A DNA stretch of 41,666 bases from contig JAQGOV010000502.1 in the NCBI GenBank assembly GCA_028293425.1, positions 1-41,666 on the forward strand. The letters run 5' to 3'. Positions within the stretch are counted from its first letter, which is position 1, and each line of letters begins with the position of its first letter. This DNA is from Verrucomicrobiales bacterium. GTDB taxonomy: Bacteria > Verrucomicrobiota > Verrucomicrobiia > Limisphaerales > JAQGOV01. Under the pieces are notes generated by a model. That model was not told where the DNA came from and made no database searches. It saw only the letters and a list, made by a program, of their open reading frames with translations. Shown piece after piece: positions 1 to 11,800 of the stretch. A program made the translations under genes and the position numbers.

Positions 1-1
1 C

Positions 2-2746
2 TTGAACGCGAACGGCAATGTGGACGTGACCTTCAATCCCGGAGGTGGGCCGAACAACCTCGTTCGGGCCGCGGTGGCGCAAGCCGATGGTAAAATTGTC
101 ATTGGCGGTGATTTCACCTTCGTCAACGGGACACCTCGCGGACGGCTGGCTCGATTCAATTCGGACGGCTCGCTGGATGGCACTTTTACTCCATCCGCGG
201 ACGCTCCGGTTTACGCGCTGGCGCTTCAGGCAGATGGCAAGATTGTGGCAGGGGGTGCGTTTGCCAACATAAACGGTTCACAGCAGAACGGTATTGCGCG
301 ACTCACTTCCAGTGGCGCTGTGGACGGCACCTTCTCACCCGGTTCAGGGGCGAATGGTTTGGTCCGCTCCGTGGCGGTTCAAACGAACGGGATGGTCCTG
401 CTGGGCGGAGATTTTATCACAGTTAACGGGGCTGCTACCCCGCACCTGGCTCGGTTGACGTCATCCGGAGCCGTGGATAATTCTTTCAACGCGGGATTTG
501 GACCGGATGGCTCGGTTTACGGGATTGCCGCCCATAGCGCGGGAAAAATCGCAATCGCGGGCGACTTCCTTAGCGTGAATGGGTTCCCGCGCAGTCGCTT
601 TGCGCGGCTTCGCGCGAATGGTTCGATTGATTTTACCTTCAACATGACATCGGGCGCTAACAGCAATGTGAATGCAGTGGTGGTGCAGCCTAATTCCGCG
701 ATCGTGATCGGCGGTGAATTTACAGAGGTGAATGGATTGAGCCGCAATCGATTGGCCCGGATACATGGAGATGACCGGTTTGTGCCAACGACCGTCGAGT
801 TTGGCTCGCTGGTGTTCAATGCTTACGAAGACTCTGGCGCAGCATTGATTAACGTGGTGCGTTCCGGAAATACGAACACATCGTTTACGGTGCAGTTTGC
901 AACCGCCGATGGCACGGCACTGGCGGGATTCGATTACATTGCGACAAACGGGACGCTTAGTTTCGGCGTTGGTGAAACGGTGAAGAGCTTCACCGTGCCG
1001 CTGATCAATGATGCTTTGTTCGAGTTGGACGAGACGGTGAACCTCCTCTTAACCAATGCTCCGGTGATCGTTGATATCGGCCTGCCGGGGATTTTGGTCA
1101 TCAAGGATGACGAGAAATCCGTGCAATTTAGCGCGACCGACTACTCCGTTGTGGAACATGGGTCGAACGGAATCGTGACGGTCGTTCGCACGGGCCAGCT
1201 TACGGGAGAAGTCTCAGTGGTTTGCTTCACCACGGACGGGAGCGCGACGGCTCCCGCTGATTACACGGCAACCTCGAACCTGCTGGTTTTCCCCGCCAAC
1301 GTTGCAACGCAGACGATGGTGATACCGATTATCGATGATTTCCGCAAGGAGTCGAATGAGACCATTGTAGTGACCTTGGTGAATCCCACCGGGGGCACGA
1401 CCATTGGAAATTTCTTCCGTGCGACGCTGACTATCATTGATGACGACTTTGGGCCTGGAACCCCGGATGCCACTTTCGATCCGGGGATGGGAGCCAATAG
1501 CCTGGTGCGCACTCTCGCAGTGCAAGGAGATGGCAAAGTCATCATTGGTGGAGCATTCACGAACGTGGGCGGGCTGGATCGCCGCTTTGTGGCCCGGCTT
1601 GGGACGAACGGCGCAGTAGATATAGGTTTCAATCCTGGAGTGGGGCCAAACGCGTTGGTTTCGGCAGTCGCGACAAATTCGAATGGCCGCGTGCTGATTG
1701 CCGGTAACTTTGGTTTGGTTGGCTCCAGCAGCCGGAATCGTTTCGCTCAATTGCAAGGAGATGGCAGTTTGGAAACTTCCTTTAGCGGTTCCAACGGCAT
1801 CAATGCGGCCGTGTTCGCAATCCTTCCCCAGTCGAATAATCGAGGCTTCGTGGCAGGGGCGTTTTCGTTGCCATTTAATCGAGTGGGCCGGTTGCGTTCC
1901 GATGGCACGCCGGATTCTACTTTCTTTGCCGGCACCGGGCCAAACGGAACCGTTTACTCCGCTGTAGCGCAAACCAATGGACAGATTATTATCGGCGGCG
2001 ATTTCACGGCGGTAAACAGCATCAGCCGTTACCGCGTGGCCAGGATGGATGCTGACGGAACACTGGACCTTTCATTCCAACCGCCGGTGATTGTAACTGG
2101 GGCTGTTTTCTCGGTGGCGGTGCAATTGGACGGCAAAGTAGTGATTGGCGGGGATTTCACGCTGGTAAATGGCACCAATCGAAGCCGAGTGGCGCGTCTG
2201 AACCAGGACGGATCGCTGGACACGAGCTTTAATCCGGGCTCTGGAGCCAACGCGATTGTTTATGCAGTCGCCTCGCAGCCGGATGGCAAGGTGCTGCTGG
2301 GAGGAGATTTCACCTCGATCAACGGAACCAACCGGAATCGATTCGCACGGCTTAACCAAAATGGGACGCTCGACACGACGTTTGAGCCGGGAACAGGGGC
2401 CAATAACACCGTATTTGCGCTCGCACCGATGTCGGATGGCAAGGTGGTTATAGCCGGGAATTTCACTTTAGTGAATGGTCTGCCCCGGGCTGGTGTTGCT
2501 CGATTAAGCGGTGATGATCCAATCGACGTGACAATTCAGGGAAATTCCATATACCTGAATGGACAGTTCACGATTTACTTTAGCGGCCAAACTGGGCAGG
2601 GCTATGGAATTGAGGCTTCGACGGACTTTGTGAACTGGACTTCGCTCGGGTCAGTTACGGCGGCGGGTCCCATTACCAGTTTTACAGATGTAAATGCAGG
2701 CGCTTTCGGCCGCCGGTTTTACCGGGTCCGGCGGTTGGCGCCTTGA
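2..2746 (+). CDS. Calx-beta / delta-60 repeat protein, 5'-truncated by the window edge
   Basis: The reading frame is open to the left edge, so the true start and any signal peptide lie outside; 914 residues are visible. Order: tail of one delta-60 repeat, then five repeats (about residues 15-260), two Calx-beta domains (about 262-375 and 376-482, each ending in a DDE/DDDF-type acidic motif), seven more delta-60 repeats (about 486-838), and a C-terminal domain (about 840-914) with a STDFVNWTSLG motif and a terminal RRFYRVR. The repeats follow the pattern DGK-hydrophobic-GGDF-x-VNG-x-x-R-ARL-x-x-DGSLD-x-F. Calx-beta domains bind Ca2+ in other proteins, and delta-60 repeats resemble beta-propeller blades. 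A role as a secreted or surface adhesion or matrix protein is inference. It ends 70 bp before a larger protein of the same architecture, so the two may be tandem paralogues. Confidence 0.85.
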   Translation: MNANGNVDVTFNPGGGPNNLVRAAVAQADGKIVIGGDFTFVNGTPRGRLARFNSDGSLDGTFTPSADAPVYALALQADGKIVAGGAFANINGSQQNGIARLTSSGAVDGTFSPGSGANGLVRSVAVQTNGMVLLGGDFITVNGAATPHLARLTSSGAVDNSFNAGFGPDGSVYGIAAHSAGKIAIAGDFLSVNGFPRSRFARLRANGSIDFTFNMTSGANSNVNAVVVQPNSAIVIGGEFTEVNGLSRNRLARIHGDDRFVPTTVEFGSLVFNAYEDSGAALINVVRSGNTNTSFTVQFATADGTALAGFDYIATNGTLSFGVGETVKSFTVPLINDALFELDETVNLLLTNAPVIVDIGLPGILVIKDDEKSVQFSATDYSVVEHGSNGIVTVVRTGQLTGEVSVVCFTTDGSATAPADYTATSNLLVFPANVATQTMVIPIIDDFRKESNETIVVTLVNPTGGTTIGNFFRATLTIIDDDFGPGTPDATFDPGMGANSLVRTLAVQGDGKVIIGGAFTNVGGLDRRFVARLGTNGAVDIGFNPGVGPNALVSAVATNSNGRVLIAGNFGLVGSSSRNRFAQLQGDGSLETSFSGSNGINAAVFAILPQSNNRGFVAGAFSLPFNRVGRLRSDGTPDSTFFAGTGPNGTVYSAVAQTNGQIIIGGDFTAVNSISRYRVARMDADGTLDLSFQPPVIVTGAVFSVAVQLDGKVVIGGDFTLVNGTNRSRVARLNQDGSLDTSFNPGSGANAIVYAVASQPDGKVLLGGDFTSINGTNRNRFARLNQNGTLDTTFEPGTGANNTVFALAPMSDGKVVIAGNFTLVNGLPRAGVARLSGDDPIDVTIQGNSIYLNGQFTIYFSGQTGQGYGIEASTDFVNWTSLGSVTAAGPITSFTDVNAGAFGRRFYRVRRLAP

Positions 2747-2816
2747 GCGGGTGTGAGAGCAGTCCTTTGAGGTCGGCCCAGGAACGGGCTGAAAGGGCTG
2801 GTATTCGTTTATTTTT

Positions 2817-5800
2817 ATGCAGAAGACAGACAGAGTGCGGACACAATTTAAGAGCCGAAACTTTTTGCGAAGTTTCATCAGTGCCGTTGGAGGCGCTTGC
2901 ATTTTGCTTTTCGGAGCAATGGCCGGTTGGGCGCAGGCCCCGATCAACGATTACTTCACCAACTCCACGGCGATCTTTGGACCCAATGGAAGCCAAACCG
3001 GGGATACGACGCTCGCTACCCTCGAAGCTGGCGAGCCGACCTTTTTCATAGGCTCGAACTCCGTCTGGTATACCTGGACGGCCCCGGTGAGCGGGAGCGT
3101 CGTGATGGACACCATTGGTAGTGATTTTGACACTACTTTGGGCGCTTATATCGGGGATAGTGTCGGGACGCTGGCAGTCGTGCGCGAAAATGACGACATT
3201 TCACCCGGCACACTTGAGAGCAGGATCATTTTCCAGGCAATAGCGGGCCAAGCTTACCGCATACAAATCAACGGCTTTGATGACTTCAGTTTTGGGGTTT
3301 ACACACTGAACTGGAACATGCCGGGAATTGTGATTACGAATCCACCTCCTGCCTCCGGGGAGTTGCAATTCAGTCTGCCTAATTATTATGTGAACGAGAA
3401 CGTTCCAGGGTATGCCACTGTAACCGTGATCTACGGCGCATCGGCTGCTACCAATGTCACCGTGGATTATGCCACAAGTGATGGCTCCGCCCTGGCTGGT
3501 GTCGATTACATCTCGGTGAGCGGGACGTTGACCTTCGGCCCCGGTGAGACGAATAAGACCTTTGACGTGCCGATCTTGGATAATTCTGCAACCTCCAGCA
3601 ACAAGGTCTTTGGACTGACGCTATCCAACCCGATAGGGGCGACATTGGGGTCTGGGAGCTCGGCCACAGTCACCATCGTTGATGATGAGACCATCCCCTT
3701 TGTCAGCACGGCCGGCCAGTTCAACTTTAGCTCCACCTTTTATCAAGTAACCGAAGATGAGACATCGCCTGGACCATTTGCGAACTTTATTCTACCAGAT
3801 TTGAGTTTGGATCCGAGGAATGTTCGGGGGGGCCTCATAACAGTTACACGAACCCAAGGTTCAACAGGCAGGGTGTTGGTGGATTATGCGACGGACGAGA
3901 CGCCTAATGGTTCAGCCAATCAGGCGAGACCCAATGTGGACTATGTGCCCACGAGCGGCACGCTCATTTTTGACGACTACCAAATGAGCACGAACTTTGT
4001 AATCCGCGTGCTCAATGGTGGGACGGGGATCCTAGATAAAATCGTGCCCATTGTATTGTCTAATCCCAGGCCTGATCCGAGAGAAAATCCAGCGCTAATT
4101 ATTCCCACACTGGGATCAAGGACAAATGCAACCTTAGCGATCGCGGAAATTAATAATGATATCGCCGGATTCAGCTTCGAGAGATCTGTTTTCCGGGTAG
4201 ATGAGGAAGCGACTACGGTAGCTATCGATGTTTTGCTTCCCGGCGGGGGGCCTGCTACTATTAGGTTGCGCTCAATCAACCTGTTTGGTTTTACGCTGCA
4301 AGCAGGCTCGGATTACAGCGACGCCTTCGCGGTAACGTATCCGAATACGGCATACACAGATGGCACCGCAGATATCATCAATCCCCAGGATTATCTGCCA
4401 ATTGACACCATTCCTCCACTCACCTTCGCGGCTAACGAAACTCGCAAAAGAGTATTTATAACAATTCAGAACGATAACATGGTGGAGTTCGATGAGGACA
4501 TTTTTCTTGAATTGCGTGAGCCGCACCCGAACCCCTCGGAGGGAGGCCCCTACCATCTTGGCCCAAATCCAACAGCCACTGTAACTATTCTTTACGATGA
4601 CCAGCCAGCCGGGGCGGCGGACCGGGATTGGAACCCTCCCAATGTGTCTTTCACGATCCCTCCTTTTAATGCGACCCCCGGAGCAAATGGTCCTGTATAT
4701 GCGGTAGCTGTGCAACCCGATCAAAAAACCCTCATTGGCGGAGACTTCACTGGGTATAACGCGGAGTTCCGCAATCGGATCGCACGCATCAACGTCGATG
4801 GTTCATTGGATCTTTCTTTCAACCCGGGAACAGGTGCGGACGGTTTTGTTACCGACATCGGGCTCTATCCAGCTACGGTTGCAAACACCAACAATATCGG
4901 AAAGATCGTGGTGGTAGGAGCATTTACCTCATTCAACGGCGTGGCTCGATATTGTGTAGCGCGGTTGAACACGGATGGCAGCCTTGACACGACATTTAAT
5001 CCTGCCGACGGCGCGAACGGAGTAATTCGTTCGGTTGTAGTGCTAAGCACAGGGAAGATCCTGATTGGCGGGGAATTTACACTCATCAATGGTGTCGAAC
5101 GAAACGGGATCGCAAGGCTCAATGACAATGGCTCGCTCGATGTCTCGTTCGATCCCGGCTCGGGAGTCGACGGCCCAGTGTGGGCTCTGCAGGTAGATAA
5201 CTCGGCGACGGCTATTCAAATAGCCCAGGCCCAATTCGGGGTAGGCCCGTTGGAATATAGAACAAACATTGATACCGGCGCCCGCTCAGGGGTAGTGACG
5301 GTCAATTTCGCTCCGGCGTGCGTTCCCGACGATCTCCGAGTTTACTACGGAAATACGCTCATTTTCGACAGTGGTCTTACGAACGAATACCGAAATGACC
5401 TTAATTGCAGCTTTGCAAATTATACCGGTCCCATCACTTATGTGATTCCCTACGGCCCTGGTTCAGCCAGCAACATCACGATTGTTGTCAACGAGGGGAA
5501 CGGAGATCCTGGCACAGTGTGGAGTTTTGATGCAACCATTGAAAACTCCGTAGCTGGACAACGCGTGCTGGTAGGTGGTGAATTCGAAAAGTTCAATGGT
5601 TACGAGCGCAAAGGAATTGCTCGCCTGCTCGCGAACGGAGCGGTGGATACCACTTTCGACCCAGGTGGCGGCGCGGATGGACCCGTGTATACGATCGGTT
5701 CTCAAAATGATTTTAAAGTGCTCATAGGTGGAGCTTTCCATGATGTTGATTATCGCAGTCGCAATGGGATTGCGCGGCTGAACGCAGACGGATCCCTCGA

Positions 5801-8800
5801 TACGACCTACGAAATCGGACGAGGGATGGATGATTCGGTTTACACGATCAAACTTGACCCTCGCAGCGGAAAAGCAGTCGTTGGAGGTATCTTTTCCAGC
5901 GTTGATAGTGTTCGCCGCATGGGGTTGGCCCGGTTGATGACGAACGGCGTGCTGGATACAAGCTTCATGGATACGGCCTACAATCAATTTGCGGGCATGT
6001 GCAGGAAATATAATTTTGATCCTCCCAATCCCATTAACGCCCTGTCATTCCAAACCGATGGAAACATCATGATAGGCGGTTCCTTCACTAACTTGGGTGG
6101 CAACGCTCACAGTCAAGTCGCTCATGCCGGCTTTACAAGAGTTTGGACTCGTCAGGACAAAGTTAGCCACTACAATGTGGCGCGGATTATTGGGGGTTAC
6201 ACGCTTGGGCCCGGAAGTGCAACATTTACGTATCCAACTTATTCCGTTGATGAGTTTGCCCCAACGTTATCGGTGACCCTCAGCCGTGTCGATGGACGGT
6301 TGGGAACGTTGTCAGCCGACGCCACCACCGCCGACCGTTTAGCGCAGGCGGGCTCCGATTACGTTCAGGCGAAGACGACCATGACTTGGCCGGAGTTCCC
6401 CTTTATAGCTCCCAGAGGTGTGGGCGCGGTCGGGAATATATTTTTCAGAATTCCAATCCTGAATGACATTTTGATCGAAGGGGATGAGATTTTTGACATG
6501 CTTCTGAGCAACCAGGCAGGGAGCATAACGCTTGGAGGGGAGTTTATCCCGCTGGGCGGAACACGCGGGCATTTTAACGCGCCTGTTGAACTTCGAGACG
6601 ATGACGTGAACCATGGCACTTTTGCTTTCTCCAGCCCAACCTACACCGTCAATGAAAATAGCGGAAACGCAGTCGTAACCATTGTTCGGACGAATGGCAG
6701 CGTTGGAAACGTATCGGTGCAGTTTTATACCCAGAACGGAACGGCTGTGGCCGGGCAGGATTACACCACAGTGACCCAAACGGTGACGTTTGCTTCAGGT
6801 GTCACCAATAAAGTCATAAACATCCCGATTCTAAATGATACCGCGGTCGAATTTGACGAGACCATCACGCTCGTTCTGACCAACGCAAACGGAGGTGCGA
6901 CTTTGCCGGGGGGAACGCCCACCGACTCTACCTACGCTACAGTAACGATTGTGGACGACGATTTCGCCCAAGGCAGGCTTAACTTCAGCAGCGCGACCTA
7001 CGTGACTAATGAAAATGCGACCTACCTGCGGGTGCAAGTCACGCGGACCGGTGGAAATCTTGGAGCAATCTCAGTGCAGTTTGCGGCTGACAATGGCACT
7101 GCGATCAACGGCGTTGATTTTGTTGGGATGACAAACACCTTGACCTGGCCCAGCGGAGACGCGACTGCAAAAACCATCCAGGTGGCGCTCTTGCAGGACT
7201 TCGTAGTGGATGGAAATAAAACGATCAATCTCCGCTTGGCGAACCCGAGCGTTGCTAGTGCGATTGGGAACCGTGGCACAGCGGTTGCAACCATTTTGGA
7301 CAGCGATGCCTACGGCCAACTGGCCTTTAACCAGCAGTTCTACTTTACGAGCGAGAACGGCACAAACGTCAATATCACCGTGGTTCGGACGAACGGGATA
7401 GCCGGCAGGGTGGCAGTGGACTTTGCAATCACGGGAGGCACGGCGACCTACGGCGAAGATTACCTCGCTCTGACCAATGGAACATTGGTCTTTAATCCCG
7501 GCCAAATCAGCGCAAATATTGTTATCACCAACATAAATGATGCTTTGGTGGAAGGCGATGAAAGCATCTTTTTTAGTTTGTTCAATGCCAGCAACGCGGT
7601 TGTCGGGCCGCTAAGCTCAGCCGTGCTGACCATTGTGGATGATGAGTCGTCCAATGTGCCCGCAGGTTCCCTGGATACCGCCTTTGAATCCGCAGTCGGC
7701 GCCAACAACCCAATTTATGCCTTGGCGCTGCAACCGGATCGCAACCTGATTGTGGGCGGCGACTTCACAAGGTTTAACAATGTGACTCGAAATCGTTTGG
7801 CGCGCTTGTTGCCGGACGGATCACTCGATTCAACCTTTAATGTCGGACAAGGTCCCAACCGGCCGTTGCGCTCACTCGCCTTGCAGCCGGACGGCAAATT
7901 GCTGATCGGCGGCTTCTTTACCATCGTTCACGGCACGAACCGCAACCACATCGCCCGCTTGAATAAAGATGGCAGCCTGGATCAATTTTTTAACCCAGGC
8001 GCTGGTCCGGATAATCCGGTGTATAGCGTCATGCTGATGAACGACGGCAGGGTGGTTATTGGAGGGAGCTTCTCCACGATCAACAATATCGCGCGGCCGG
8101 GTGTGGCTATTCTAAACACAAACGGCACATTGTACGCGGGTTTCAATCCTGGCCTTGGCGCGAATGGGACGGTTTATTCCGTGGCCGTCCAGCAGGATGG
8201 CAAAATCTTAATCGGCGGCGATTTTACCACAGTTGCAAATGTTCCTCGAAATGGCGTTGCTCGGTTCAACACCGATGGCTCGCTCGACACCTCCTTTGAT
8301 CCCGGAACCGGGGCGGTTGGCGGCCCTGTGCGTGCGGTCACCCTTCAGCCGGATGGCAAGGTTCTCATCGGAGGTTCCTTTACAACGGTCAATGGCACTG
8401 CCCGCGGGTTCATGGCTCGCTTAAATCAGGATGGCACTTTGGACTCCGGATTCCTCTCCGCGGTTCCTGGAGCAAACGCGTCCGTATTCGGCATCACGAT
8501 GCAGTCGGATGGCAAAATCGTGGTTGGCGGCGATTTCACCTTATTCAACGGTGTGACGCGCGGTCACATCACCCGTTTGAACCCGAACGGGAAGACCGAT
8601 CCAACGATCAATTTCGGGAGCGGAGCGAATGCGTTCGTCAATGCCATCGCCATTCAACCCGACCGGAAGATCATCATCGGTGGCGGATTCACCCAAGTTG
8701 GAGAGCAGGACAGGCGGTATGTCGCCCGTTTGCATGGCGGCTCCCTGGCAGGCTCTGGGGGCGTGGAGTTTGCCTCGGCTTTTTACTCGGCGACAGAAAA

Positions 8801-11800
8801 CCAGAAACAAGCAGTAATCAGGGTGCGCCGTGTGGGCGGCACGTCCGGGGATATTACGGTCGGGTTTGCCACCACCAACGTAACGGCAACTCCAAACCTG
8901 GATTACACGAATGTGATCGGCACGCTGACGTTCGTTGAAGGGGAAGTACTCCGCACGTTCATCATTCCGATTGTCGATGATAAAGAAATCGAGGATCCGG
9001 AGACCGTGGACCTGGGTCTCTTTAACCCAACCGGAGGCGCGGTGCTTGGGCCTGACCCGTTTGCCACGCTGACGATCATCAGCGATGACAGCCAAGTAAG
9101 TTTCCTGGCGAACAGTTACAACGTCAATGAAAACGCCGTTAGCGGGAGTGCCAGCATCGCCGTTATCAGGACGGGAGCAACAAACACATCCGTGACGGTG
9201 GATTACCGCACCACAGGAGGTGGAACTGCGACGGCTGGGGTTGATTATATCGCGGTGAATGACGCGCTGACGTTTGCGCCGGGCGAGACGATCAAGTTCT
9301 TTCCGATCCAAATTCTTAACGACACGAACGTGGAAGGGGTGGAGACAGTCAACCTGTTCCTCACCAATGTGACCGCGAATGCCATACTCGGCCAGTCCAC
9401 CGCCACCCTATCCATCATCGATGACGATTTGGCTCCGGGCATTCTGAACTTCAGTTCCGCGGTTTACTCGGTGAATGAATACGAAACGAACATCACCATC
9501 ACTGTGCTCCGGACCAACGGCAGCAGCGGAGTGGTAACGGTGAATTTCTTCACCAGCGACGGCACCGCCTCAGCAGGCGAGGATTATGGTCCGACAGCCG
9601 GAACGCTGGCTTTTGGGGACGGTGAGACCGTCAAGACCTTCAATATTCCAATTATTCCGGATTACCTCTCGGAAACGAACGAAACGGTGATCCTGTCGTT
9701 GTCCGGAGCGAATGGGGGAGCGATTTTGGGTGCCGTCAGCACAGCTACTCTGACTATCATTAACAACAATCTCGTAAATGGAGTGCTGAACTTCACCGGC
9801 ACTAACTTCATCTATTCGGAGAGCAATATTACCGCCCGGATTAGCGTGTCACGGACTTTAGGTTTCTCCAATGCGGTCAGCGTGCTGGTGCGCACGGTGG
9901 ACGGGACCGCGAAAGCCGGTGCTGACTATGTCGCTCTGACGAACGTGGTGTTGACGTGGACCAATGAGGACCACGCGGACAAGGAACTTACGGTTACCCT
10001 CGTCAACGATACACTGGTGGAAGAAACCGAGTTTCTCCTGCTTGAGCTTTACTCGCCGAGCGGGGGGGCGGTTATCGGCAGCCAGCCAACCACCATGTTG
10101 AGCATTGAAGATGACGACTTCGGCCCAGGCTTCCTGAGCCTCTCCTCGAACGCCTACGTCATTAACGAAAATGGAACGAATGCGGTTATCACAGTTGTTC
10201 GGACGTTCGGGAAGACGGGGACGGTCAGCGTGGACTTTGCCACTGGCAACAGCGGCAACGCCATCCCTGGGGTACATTATTATCCGACCAATGGAACGCT
10301 GGTCTTCAAGGAGGGCGAAACCAACAAAACGTTCCTTGTTCCAGTCATTGACAACTTCGTGGTGGAAGTGGATCACACCATCGATCTGTCGCTGTCAAAT
10401 CCGATTGGAGCATCGCTGAGCAACCAAATTACCAGCGCAATTCTCACGATCGTCGAAAATGAGCAGCAAGCTGGATCTATTGACGCGAGCTTTAACAATA
10501 CCGGCGCCAACGCCCAGGTCTATGTCATCTCCGTTCAGACCAACAATAACAAACTCGTGGTTGGCGGGGATTTCACGACTTTCAGCGGTTTGACCAGAAA
10601 TCACCTGCTCCGCCTCAATGCGAATGGTGGCGTTGACGCGGGCTTCGATGTGGGGTCGGCCATCAATAATTCCGTCCGTGCCGTGGCATTCCAAGGGGAA
10701 GGTAAAATACTCGCCGGAGGAGCGTTCACCGCGAACTCGGGCTTGAGCAATGGCTACCTCGCTCGCGTATTGGTGGACGGCACGGTTGACACCAACTTTA
10801 TGGCTGGGGTAAGCGGCGCGGACAACTTTGTCTACGCCGCGGCGCTGGCAAGTGACGGAAAGGTCGTTATAGCCGGTGTGTTTAACTCGGTGAACGGCGC
10901 CACACGCAATTACGTGGCTCGTCTGGATGCGAACGGCTTCGTGGACCCAAATTTTAATCCTGCTTTGGGGGCAAACAACTTGATTAGGACATTGGCAGTT
11001 CTGGCTGATGGCAGTGTGATTGTTGGCGGGGATTTCACCGCTTTCAATGGGGTGCCTCGCGGACACCTTGCGCGGCTAACCGCGGATGGTAGCCTGGATG
11101 CGTCGTTCCTAAACAGCCAAGTCGGGGCAGATGCTTCAGTGCTGACACTCGCCGTCGAACACGGTGGCAAGATTCTAGTGGGCGGGACATTTACCAATTT
11201 TAATGGCGTATTAAAGAACCGGATCGCTCGCCTAAACCCCGACGGCAGCTTGGATAACACATTTGACACGGGCTCCGGCACGAACGGCGGGTTCAACGAA
11301 TTCGTGAGCTCGATTGCTTTGCAGGCTGACGGAAAGCTGGTCGTGGGCGGCGGTTATACTGTCTTCAACGGCACGCCCGCTAATCGGCTGGTCCGTCTGC
11401 TCTCTAACGGATCTTTCGATACATCGATCAATTTCGGAAGCGGCGCCAACAACTATATTAATACCGTGGTTGTGCAGCCGGACGGGAAGATTGTTGTCGG
11501 TGGCGGTTTTACCGAGTTTGACGGCGTGACCCGCAACTACATCGCCCGGTTGAATGGCGGACAAAATGTAGGTGCCGGCAGTTTCATTCTCAGCACTACC
11601 AATTACAATGTTTTGGAAAACGCCAGCAACGTGGTGGTGACGATTCGGCGGAGTATCGGCGGGCAGACAAACGTGTCGGTCCAGTTCCGCACATTCGACA
11701 TAGCTGGCACCAACTCGGCCGTGGACGGAGTCAATTACATTGGGGTAAATACAAATCTTAACTTCCTCCCGGGTGAGACCGTGAAGACAGTAAAGATTCG

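Noticed and set aside
1214-1972. Long open frame of 252 codons on the minus strand opposite the first Calx-beta gene
   Set aside because: It lies entirely within a clear repeat-bearing coding frame on the other strand and has no domain character; repetitive GC-rich coding sequence gives such mirror frames.
8541-9311. 256-codon minus-strand frame opposite the giant protein
   Set aside because: It is a shadow of the delta-60 and Calx-beta coding frame, rich in Arg and His as expected from the complementary strand, and no family is recognised.
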